Source: Betaproteobacteria bacterium
GTDB taxonomy: Bacteria > Pseudomonadota > Gammaproteobacteria > Burkholderiales > SG8-39
Length of the DNA: 5,912 nt
Reading direction: 5' to 3'
Assembly (NCBI GenBank): GCA_029858545.1
Contig: JAOUFA010000244.1
Coordinates: 1-5,912 of the forward strand
A program made the translations under genes and the position numbers. The notes beneath the pieces are model-generated. The model did not search any database, was not told where the DNA came from, and was given only the letters and a program-made list of their open reading frames with translations. Within the stretch, counting starts at the first letter, position 1. Each line of letters begins with the position of its first letter. Positions 1 through 5,616 of this stretch are shown piece after piece.

Positions 1-1
1 T

Positions 2-943
2 CCGAGCGAACATCCGGCCTGCCTCGGCGCGCTGACGCGCAACCAGAAGGCGGTACGTGCCGCGCTCGAACCGTTCGATTTGCTCCTGTGTCTCGGTGCG
101 GACTTGCTGCGCATGTCGGTCTACAGCCCCATCGATCCGCTGCCGCCGGGCATGCCGGTGATCCACCTCAGCGAGCGCGACTGGGAGCTGGCCAAGAATC
201 ATCCGGCCGAATTCGCGCTGCAGGCGAACGTGAAGGAGACGCTGGCTGCGTTGTTGCCGCTCTTGCGCAGCCGGCGAGGGAGCACCGCCGCGACGCGGGC
301 GGCGCAGCGCCTCGCCGCGCTTGCACCGCGCAACTGGAGCGCGCAGCAGGGTCTCACGCGCCTCGCCGCGCTCGAGGCCGCCGAAGAGCGTCCGATAGAC
401 CCGCGTTATCTCATGTTGCGCATCGCCGAGGCGCTTCCGCGCGATGCGGTGGTCGTCGAGGAGGCGCTTACCTCTTCCTTGACGCTTCCCGCGCTGCTGC
501 CGCAGCGCGATGCCAAGTCGTATTACGGTCTGGCAAGCGGTGGACTGGGCTTCGCCCTGCCCGGCGCGATCGGTATCGCGCTCGCGCTGCCCGACCGGCC
601 GGTCGCGGCGGTGGTCGGCGACGGCTCGGCGCTCTACGGTATTCAGGCGCTGTGGACCGCGGCGCACCTGAAGCTGCCGATCACCTACGTGATCGCCAAC
701 AATCGCAGCTACCGCATCATCAAGGAGCGTCTGGTGTCGATGCGCCGGAGCACGCGCTTCGTCGGCATGGATCTGCGCGAACCGGACATCGAATTCGTCG
801 CGCTCGCGCAGTCGATGGGGGTGCCGGCGCGGCGTGTGGTCGATCCGCGGGAGCTTTCCGCGGCACTGAGCGAGGCGATGCGCGGGAGCGGGCCGAACCT
901 CGTCGAGGTGATGGTTGCCGATGGATTTGGAGACCGACGATAG
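2..943 (+). CDS. Benzoylformate decarboxylase-like thiamine diphosphate enzyme (5' end missing)
   Basis: C-terminal part, about 313 codons, of a ThDP-dependent enzyme that is already open at the window edge. The N-terminal Pyr domain, with the cofactor-activating Glu, is not visible. The window holds the central domain (roughly positions 50-290) and the ThDP/Mg-binding PP domain (roughly 400-935). The diagnostic motif GDGS (617-628) is followed after 24 residues by NN (698-703), the canonical GDG-X24-NN spacing. The stretches GGLGFALPGAIG and GDGSALYGIQALWTAA closely match what I remember of Pseudomonas putida benzoylformate decarboxylase (MdlC), as does the C-terminal block beginning DIEFVALAQSMGV. 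That family converts 2-keto acids such as benzoylformate to aldehydes and CO2 in the cytoplasm. The central-domain segment that carries active-site His281 in MdlC reads LRMSVYSPID here, with Ser at the His position, so the substrate or reaction may differ. Related families (acetolactate synthase, oxalyl-CoA decarboxylase) fit less well. An internal TTG at position 80 is not the real start. The family is sure; the exact reaction is not. Confidence 0.85.
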   Translation, partial: PSEHPACLGALTRNQKAVRAALEPFDLLLCLGADLLRMSVYSPIDPLPPGMPVIHLSERDWELAKNHPAEFALQANVKETLAALLPLLRSRRGSTAATRAAQRLAALAPRNWSAQQGLTRLAALEAAEERPIDPRYLMLRIAEALPRDAVVVEEALTSSLTLPALLPQRDAKSYYGLASGGLGFALPGAIGIALALPDRPVAAVVGDGSALYGIQALWTAAHLKLPITYVIANNRSYRIIKERLVSMRRSTRFVGMDLREPDIEFVALAQSMGVPARRVVDPRELSAALSEAMRGSGPNLVEVMVADGFGDRR

Positions 944-1012
944 ATTCGAAATCCCCGTCGCTTGCGCCAAGATCCGACTCGGCCGCCTCGCCCCGGGGCC
1001 GCGGCACCCGGC

Positions 1013-2812
1013 TCAGCGGGAATCCGCCAGCCAGGGCGTGATCGCCTCGCGCAACTGATCGCGCGTAAAGGGCTTGGCCAGGTAGGCGTCCATCCCGGCC
1101 TGCAGGCAGCGTTCGGAGTCGTCACCCAGCGCGTGCGCGGTGACGGCAATGATCGGCGTGCGTGGCGCGAGCCGCGCGCGCTCGCGTTCGCGGATTTCGC
1201 GGGTTGCCGAAAAGCCGTCCATGACCGGCATCTGGCAATCCATCAGGATGAGATCGAACGACTCGCCTGCCAGCCGCTCGAGCGCCTCCTGCCCGTGCTC
1301 AGCCGCCACGACCCCGATACCGAGGGCGCGCAGCATCGCATGAACAGTCTCGCGGTTGATCGCGTTGTCTTCCACGAGCAGCACCCTGCCGGCGAGCTCG
1401 GCGCGCGCGGCCGCGACCGTGGTCGATTCCGCCTCGCCCGCAATCTCCGTCAGCGGCAACGCAACGCGGAAAGTCGAGCCGCGCCCCGGCTCGCTTTCGA
1501 CGGAAATCCCGCCGCCCATCGCATCGACGAGCCTCTTGCTGATCACCAATCCGAGACCGGTGCCGCCGAAACGCCTGCCGTCCGACGTGTCTACCTGGTG
1601 AAACGGGGCGAACAACTCGGGCAGCGCCTCGGCCGGGATGCCGATCCCGGTATCGGTGACCTCGAACACCACGGTAGTCGCCGTCGTGGCCTCCGCTGCG
1701 CGGTGCACGCGCACGGTTATCGCGCCGTGCTCGGTGAACTTCACCGCATTGCCGACGAGATTCATGAGCACCTGGCGGATGCGCGCCGCGTCACCCTCGA
1801 CGCGTATCGGCACGGCCGGGTCGATATCGGAGGTTAGGGTCAGGCCGCGCCGTTGCGCGAGCGGTGCGAAAAGCTTGATCGTGGACGCGACCACGGCGTG
1901 GATCCGCAGCGGTTCGTTGACCAGCTCGAGATTGCCCGCCTCGATCTTCGCGAAGTCGAGCACCTCGTTGAGCACGGTCAGCAGCGCCTCACTCGACGAC
2001 GTCGCGATCTCGACCAATTCCCTTTGCTGGGGGCTCAATTCGTCGCTGCTCACCAGGCCCAGCGCGCCGAGCACGCCGGTCATGGGGGTGCGGATTTCGT
2101 GGCTCATGTTGGCGAGAAACTGGGTCTTCGCCACGCTGGCGGCCTCGGCCCGGGCCTTGGCCTGCGCGAGCGCGACGTTGATCGCATCGGTTTCGATACG
2201 GCGCGTGATCGCGAGTTCGACCGCGGCTCGATGCCGCTGCGCGGCGCGGCGCAGCGTGAGATAGAACACCGGGATTCCCAGCGCGAACAACGGCGAATAC
2301 ACACGCGGGTCGACGAGACTGACGACGAAGAACGCAAGCAATTGCGGCAGCAGATAGTACAAAAGCGCGCGGCCGACGAGGGTGATGTACAGGGTCGCCA
2401 CCGAAATCATCGCCGCGAACGCAGCGATTACCAACGCGACGTGAATGCCGCTCGATGCAGGATAGATGAAGGCTGCGGTGAGCGTGGCGATCATGCCGGA
2501 AAGGAACGCATGGATGCCGAACTCGCGTTCAGTGGGAACGGTCTGCGCGGCCCGTGATTCGGCGGCAAGGAGGCGGCGCAGCATGAGCGCGCGCCACAGC
2601 GCGACAACGATCGATATCGCGAGCACCGCGGCTCCCGCGACGGGCTGACGGACCGTCCAGGCGATCCACGCGAGGACCGCGGCGGTGAACACAAGAGGCA
2701 GCGCGCCATCCCAGGCTTCGAGTAGCGCCGTGCGCAGCAGCTCGCGCCGCACCTGGGCGGCGACGCGCAGGTCTGCGGCGGGAGTCTCGGCCATGGAGTG
2801 CGGAGGGGTCAT
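1013..2812 (-). CDS. Membrane-bound hybrid sensor histidine kinase/response regulator
   Basis: A 599-aa hybrid two-component kinase that autophosphorylates on His and passes the phosphate to its own receiver. Counting from the ATG at 2812, about six hydrophobic segments (near 37-55, 58-74, 100-117, 121-146, 148-167, 171-187) form an inner-membrane sensor with little periplasmic loop. A helical linker leads to HisKA with the H-box FLANMSHEIRTP (His238). HATPase_c follows: N-box around Asn355, G1 DTGIGIP (387-393), F-box FAPFHQ and G2 GGTGLGL (416-422). The C-terminal receiver has acidic residues E481/D482, phospho-acceptor Asp525 (LMDCQMPVMDG), Thr558 and Lys580, so all key residues are present. 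There is no PAS, HAMP, HPt or DNA-binding output domain. Phosphate would have to move to a separate HPt protein, which is not encoded nearby. The start is uncertain: a TTG at 2839 and an ATG at 2794 are alternatives, and none has a good Shine-Dalgarno. It is convergent with the decarboxylase-like gene and divergent from the GFA gene. The stimulus is unknown. Confidence 0.93.
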   Translation of the reverse strand: MTPPHSMAETPAADLRVAAQVRRELLRTALLEAWDGALPLVFTAAVLAWIAWTVRQPVAGAAVLAISIVVALWRALMLRRLLAAESRAAQTVPTEREFGIHAFLSGMIATLTAAFIYPASSGIHVALVIAAFAAMISVATLYITLVGRALLYYLLPQLLAFFVVSLVDPRVYSPLFALGIPVFYLTLRRAAQRHRAAVELAITRRIETDAINVALAQAKARAEAASVAKTQFLANMSHEIRTPMTGVLGALGLVSSDELSPQQRELVEIATSSSEALLTVLNEVLDFAKIEAGNLELVNEPLRIHAVVASTIKLFAPLAQRRGLTLTSDIDPAVPIRVEGDAARIRQVLMNLVGNAVKFTEHGAITVRVHRAAEATTATTVVFEVTDTGIGIPAEALPELFAPFHQVDTSDGRRFGGTGLGLVISKRLVDAMGGGISVESEPGRGSTFRVALPLTEIAGEAESTTVAAARAELAGRVLLVEDNAINRETVHAMLRALGIGVVAAEHGQEALERLAGESFDLILMDCQMPVMDGFSATREIRERERARLAPRTPIIAVTAHALGDDSERCLQAGMDAYLAKPFTRDQLREAITPWLADSR

Positions 2813-3098
2813 AGGGAGCGGAGGACGGGATCCTGGCAAGGTTGGCGAACCGACACGTCGACATCTAGCGCGGTTGACGGATCGACAGGGTCCCGGCAGC
2901 GCGGTTCAATTGTAGCCTGCATTGCGGTCCTCCAAAAACGGCCCGGCAGGTGTCGTGAGGCCGCGTACACTTTTGCTCAGGGATCTTCCGCATGACAAGG
3001 TTCCGACGGATGACGGGCTGCGATGGCGGTACGATGGAACGTCGAATCCATTGCGCTTGCGCGGTGCCTGTTGTCTCAACATTCAGAAAGGGAGAATC
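2813..3098. other. Intergenic region between divergent genes
   Basis: This 286-bp stretch lies between the divergent sensor kinase (-) and GFA-family (+) genes, so it should carry promoters for both. A TTGACG at 2874-2879 resembles a -35 element on the + strand, but no good -10 lies at 16-18 bp. A TACACT at 2966-2971 resembles a -10 but has no matching -35. A short palindrome CGACACGTCG sits at 2851-2860. None of these is strong enough to call. An in-frame open extension upstream of the GFA start (back to a TTG at 2922) lacks a ribosome binding site and family similarity, so I treat it as non-coding. Confidence 0.5.
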
Positions 3099-3500
3099 AT
3101 GCCTGCCGCGGGAAAATGTCTGTGTGCTGCGGTCGCTTTTTCAATGGAATTTCCGTCGAAATGGGTGGCGCATTGCCATTGCACCATATGTCAGAGGGCC
3201 CACGGGGCGGCTTTCGTCACCTGGGTCGGTGCGCTCGCGTCGCGGGTCGCGATTCATGACCCGGATGAAGCCTTGAAATGGTATGCGTCCTCGGTGCACG
3301 CCGAACGCGGCTTTTGTTCCCGTTGCGGGAGCAGCCTGTTCTTCCGCTCACCGCAGTGGCCGGGCGAACTGCATATTGCGCGTGCCAACTTCACCGACGC
3401 ACTGGATCGGGAGCCGCAGGCTCACGCGTACTTCGATACGCACGTAGAATGGTTCGCCGTCGCCGACGGCTTGCCGACGATGGCCGCGCCCACGGCATGA
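3099..3500 (+). CDS. GFA/CENP-V family zinc-binding protein
   Basis: A 133-aa protein of the GFA family, named after the glutathione-dependent formaldehyde-activating enzyme Gfa. The usual set of zinc-ligand cysteines is complete: CxC at Cys7/Cys9, the CHCTIC cluster (Cys26, Cys28, Cys31) followed by QRAHGAAF, and CSRC at Cys73/Cys76. The length of about 130 residues is typical of the single-domain family. No signal peptide or membrane segment is seen, so it should be cytoplasmic. Most members have no proven reaction, and the glutathione-formaldehyde role of the founding member should not be transferred with confidence; no formaldehyde dehydrogenase gene is adjacent. The ATG at 3099 is preferred over a longer TTG-initiated reading (2922) because GGGAG (3090-3094) sits 4 nt upstream and the first zinc ligand then falls at residue 7, as is usual. 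The next gene starts 37 nt downstream on the same strand, so the two may be co-transcribed. Confidence 0.9.
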   Translation: MPAAGKCLCAAVAFSMEFPSKWVAHCHCTICQRAHGAAFVTWVGALASRVAIHDPDEALKWYASSVHAERGFCSRCGSSLFFRSPQWPGELHIARANFTDALDREPQAHAYFDTHVEWFAVADGLPTMAAPTA

Positions 3501-3537
3501 AGGGGTGCTGATTTCGCGCTTCGCGCAGGGAGTTGTG

Positions 3538-4254
3538 ATGAGCGTACCGGTTCGTCTCGCCAAGCGCCTGGCGGAGCTGCTCCGCTGCTCGCGCCGTGAG
3601 GCCGAGCAATATATCGAAGGTGGCTGGGTACGGGTCGACGGGCAGGTGGTCGAAGAGCCGCAGTTCAGGGTGCTGGAGCAGAGGATCGATCTCGATCCCG
3701 GGGCCCGTCTCGCGCCGGTTGAGGCGATCACCGTGTTGCTGCACCAGTCGCCCGGCGATGACGCCGGCGCCGCCGCGCCGCCGCCGTCGGTTACCGCCGC
3801 GACCCATGCTGCCGACGATCACTCGGGCATACGCGTGCTCAAGCGGCATTTCTCAAAATTGATGCCGACCGCGCCGCTACAAGCCGGAGCGAGCGGCCTG
3901 CTGGTTTTGACCCAGGACTGGCGCATCGCACGCGCACTGCGCGACGACGGCGCAAATGTCGAACAGGAGTATGTCGTCGAGGTAAGCGGTAATCTGACGC
4001 CGGATCAGCTCAGGCTGCTCAACCACGGGCTGAGCTTCAATGACCGGGCGCTGCCTGCCATCAAGGTCAGTTGGCAAAACGAAACCCGGCTGCGCTTTGC
4101 GCTCAAGGACATCAGGCCCGGCCAGATCGCGCAGATGTGCGGGCAGGTCGGGCTCACGGTACTGGCGATGAAGCGCCTGCGCATCGGACGCGTTCCGATG
4201 GCCGGTTTGCAGTCCGGGCAATGGCGATATCTGCCGGCGGGTGCGCGGTTTTGA
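3538..4254 (+). CDS. S4-domain RsuA/RluF-like pseudouridine synthase homologue, probably catalytically impaired
   Basis: A 238-aa protein with an N-terminal S4 RNA-binding domain (about residues 5-50, with CSRREAEQYIEGGWVRVDG) and an RsuA/RluB/E/F-type pseudouridine synthase domain (about 62-232). The fold is supported by SGLLVLTQD (119-127), EQEYVVEV (142-149, with the conserved Tyr145) and the C-terminal MKRLRIGRVPMAGLQSGQWRYL (starting at 211). The family isomerises uridine to pseudouridine in rRNA using an invariant Asp in the motif GRLDxxSxGL. Here that motif reads APLQAGASGL, with Gln115 (codon 3880-3882) at the Asp position. The K-P-x-G motif near the domain start reads QSPG (70-73), followed by an Ala/Pro-rich stretch. 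The basic motif RQIRRM reads GQIAQM (195-200). RNA binding is plausible; pseudouridine formation is doubtful. The start at ATG 3538 is supported by AGGGAG (3527-3532) 5 nt upstream. It lies 37 nt after the GFA gene. The frame is intact and ends in the expected C-terminal block, so this is not an obvious pseudogene. Confidence 0.85.
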   Translation: MSVPVRLAKRLAELLRCSRREAEQYIEGGWVRVDGQVVEEPQFRVLEQRIDLDPGARLAPVEAITVLLHQSPGDDAGAAAPPPSVTAATHAADDHSGIRVLKRHFSKLMPTAPLQAGASGLLVLTQDWRIARALRDDGANVEQEYVVEVSGNLTPDQLRLLNHGLSFNDRALPAIKVSWQNETRLRFALKDIRPGQIAQMCGQVGLTVLAMKRLRIGRVPMAGLQSGQWRYLPAGARF

Positions 4255-4320
4255 TGGCAGCCCGGAAGGGCGATGGGGAGAGGCGGGGCCCGAAATGCAG
4301 CAACGGAAGCCGGACCTCTT

Positions 4321-4326
4321 TATAAT
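4321..4326 (+). promoter_or_regulatory. Candidate sigma-70 -10 element for the TRAP binding protein gene
   Basis: A perfect TATAAT lies in an otherwise GC-rich 134-bp gap between the pseudouridine-synthase-like gene and the TRAP binding-protein gene. Transcription would begin near 4333, giving a leader of about 55 nt before the GTG start. The -35 position at a 17-bp spacer (4298-4303, CAGCAA) is a poor match, so the promoter may need an activator or may be weak. The call rests on the -10 sequence and its placement only. Confidence 0.5.
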
Positions 4327-4375
4327 TGGATCGCTGCAGAACGATGATCAGACCACTATGTCATCAACCCGTAAT

Positions 4376-4382
4376 GAGGAGG
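4376..4382 (+). promoter_or_regulatory. Strong Shine-Dalgarno that sets a GTG start
   Basis: GAGGAGG, an almost full complement of the 16S rRNA 3' end, lies 6 nt upstream of the GTG at 4389. An in-frame ATG at 4374 overlaps this sequence and an ATG-initiated reading from further upstream is possible, but neither has its own ribosome site. Starting at the GTG also puts the twin-arginine motif at residues 3-4, as expected for a signal peptide. Confidence 0.8.
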
Positions 4383-4388
4383 ATTTCC

Positions 4389-5501
4389 GTGGATAGACGT
4401 TCATTTATCACCAAGGCAGGACTTGGCGGCGCAGCGGCGGCCGCTACGCTGAGCACGCCGGCCATCGCGCAGTCCGGTCCGACCGTATCGTGGCGCATGG
4501 TGGGAAGCTGGCCGAAGAGCCTGGGCACCCTTTTCGGCGGCATGGAGTTCATCGCCAAGCGCGTCGCCGCGGCGACCGGCGGCAAATTCACCATCAAGGT
4601 GTTTGCTGCGGGCGAAATCGTCGGTGGGCTGCAGGTACTCGATGCGGTGCAGAACGGCACCGTCGAATGCGGACATACCGCGACGTATTACTACTATGGC
4701 AAGGATCCAACGTTCGCCCTCAATTGCGCGATTCCCTTTGGATTGAACGCACGCCAGCAAAACGCGTGGATGGTTCACGGTGGCGGCATGGAACTGGTGC
4801 GCGATTTCTACAAAGGCTACAACTGTACGCTGTTCCCCGCGGGCAATACGGGCACGCAGATGGGCGGCTGGTTTCGCAAGGAAATCAAAACGGTCAACGA
4901 TCTCAAGGGACTGAAGTTCCGCATGGGAGGGTACGCCGGGCGGGTACTGACCAAGCTGGGCGTAGTGCCGCAGCAGATCGCCGGCGGCGATATCTACCCG
5001 TCGCTGGAGAAGGGCACGATCGACGGGGCGGAGTGGGTCGGTCCGTATGACGACGAAAAGCTCGGTTTCTACAAGGTGGCCAAGTACTACTACTATCCGG
5101 GCTGGTGGGAACCCGGCACCGAAGTCGATCTGCTGGTGAATCTCAAGGCCTACGAGGCGCTGCCCAAGGAGTACCAGGCGGTGCTTGAGTCGGCTTGCGC
5201 CGAGGCGAATGGCTGGATGATGGCCAAGTACGATGCGGAGAACCCCGCCGCATTGAAGCGACTGGTGGCAAATGGCACGCAGCTGCGAAACTTTTCGAAC
5301 GCCATCATGGCGGCCTGCTACAAGGCCACCAACGAGGTCAACGCAGAAACCTCGGCGACGAACCCCACGTTCAAGAAGATCTACGATTCGATGAGCAAGT
5401 TCCGCTCCGAAACGGTGCAATGGTTCTCCCTCGCGGAAAACACGATGAGCAACTTTTCCGTGGCGGCAGAACGGATGTCGCAGCGCGCGCCGAAGAAATA
5501 G
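4389..5501 (+). CDS. TRAP transporter solute-binding protein, TakP/DctP family, Tat-exported
   Basis: A 370-aa periplasmic binding protein (DctP/TakP type) of a tripartite ATP-independent periplasmic transporter, which uses ion gradients to import organic acids. Residues 1-27 form a twin-arginine signal: DRRSFITKAG, an Ala-rich hydrophobic core, then a likely cleavage after AIA (25-27). The mature protein carries the family blocks GNTGTQMGGWF (152-162), LKFRMGGYAGRVL (175-187), GAEWVGPYDDEK (213-224) and YYYYPGWWEPG (233-243). By comparison with what I recall of Rhodobacter sphaeroides TakP (2-keto acids bound with a metal ion), Gln157, Arg178, Glu215/Trp216 and Glu241 match the ligand- and cation-binding positions. 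Arg178 would bind the carboxylate. The substrate is therefore probably a small 2-keto or hydroxy acid, but this cannot be fixed from sequence. The start is the GTG behind a strong ribosome site. The gene is monocistronic and ends at a hairpin terminator; a probable large-permease gene converges from the other side. No other explanation fits as well. Confidence 0.95.
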   Translation: MDRRSFITKAGLGGAAAAATLSTPAIAQSGPTVSWRMVGSWPKSLGTLFGGMEFIAKRVAAATGGKFTIKVFAAGEIVGGLQVLDAVQNGTVECGHTATYYYYGKDPTFALNCAIPFGLNARQQNAWMVHGGGMELVRDFYKGYNCTLFPAGNTGTQMGGWFRKEIKTVNDLKGLKFRMGGYAGRVLTKLGVVPQQIAGGDIYPSLEKGTIDGAEWVGPYDDEKLGFYKVAKYYYYPGWWEPGTEVDLLVNLKAYEALPKEYQAVLESACAEANGWMMAKYDAENPAALKRLVANGTQLRNFSNAIMAACYKATNEVNAETSATNPTFKKIYDSMSKFRSETVQWFSLAENTMSNFSVAAERMSQRAPKK

Positions 5502-5550
5502 CCAGATCGGCAGCGCAGCCTGGTCCGGGGTTCACGCGGACACAAGAGGC

Positions 5551-5584
5551 AAAACAAAACCCCGCGTGAGCGGGGTTTTGTTTT
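5551..5584. terminator. Bidirectional rho-independent terminator
   Basis: A perfect 15-bp stem (5551-5565 with 5570-5584) closes a GTGA tetraloop. Its core is CCCCGC/GCGGGG, flanked by A-rich sequence on the left and T-rich sequence on the right that continues to about 5590. Read on the + strand it has a U-tract and would end the TRAP binding-protein transcript 50 nt after the stop codon. Read on the - strand the left A-tract gives U residues and would end the converging permease transcript. It is placed between two convergent genes, as expected for a shared terminator. Confidence 0.93.
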
Positions 5585-5616
5585 TGTTTTGTGCCGACCG
5601 ACGTTTTGGGCAAGCT

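Noticed and set aside
88..1041. 317-codon + strand frame overlapping the decarboxylase-like gene
   Set aside because: It overlaps almost completely a frame with clear ThDP motifs, and its Arg/Ala/Gly-rich translation is a shadow product.
962..1837. Long + strand open frame of 291 codons opposite the sensor kinase
   Set aside because: It is antisense to well-conserved HATPase_c and receiver domains, has an Arg/Ala/His-rich composition typical of GC-rich shadow frames, and has no recognisable domain.
2800..2824. Two copies of GCGGAGG, 18 nt apart (2800-2806 and 2818-2824)
   Set aside because: They are short and GC-rich, lie around the uncertain kinase start, and read as ribosome-site-like only on the strand without a gene there. 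Chance is the simplest explanation.
2851..2860. Palindrome CGACACGTCG upstream of the kinase gene as an operator
   Set aside because: The arms are only 4 bp, which is expected by chance in GC-rich DNA, and no second copy was seen.
2874..2879. TTGACG as a -35 promoter element
   Set aside because: No acceptable -10 lies at 16-18 bp; the nearest AT-rich sequence is too far away.
2922..3098. N-terminal extension of the GFA protein from a TTG
   Set aside because: There is no ribosome site, and the extension has no similarity to the family. The ATG at 3099 has GGGAG upstream and gives the standard length.
4326..4388. Longer TRAP binding-protein start points (4326, or the ATG at 4374)
   Set aside because: The sequence upstream of 4389 overlaps the Shine-Dalgarno and would place the twin-arginine motif too far from the N-terminus.
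4401..5420. 339-codon - strand open frame opposite the TRAP binding-protein gene
   Set aside because: It mirrors the high-GC codon pattern of a clearly real gene on the other strand. The protein shows no family motifs and there is no convincing ribosome site.
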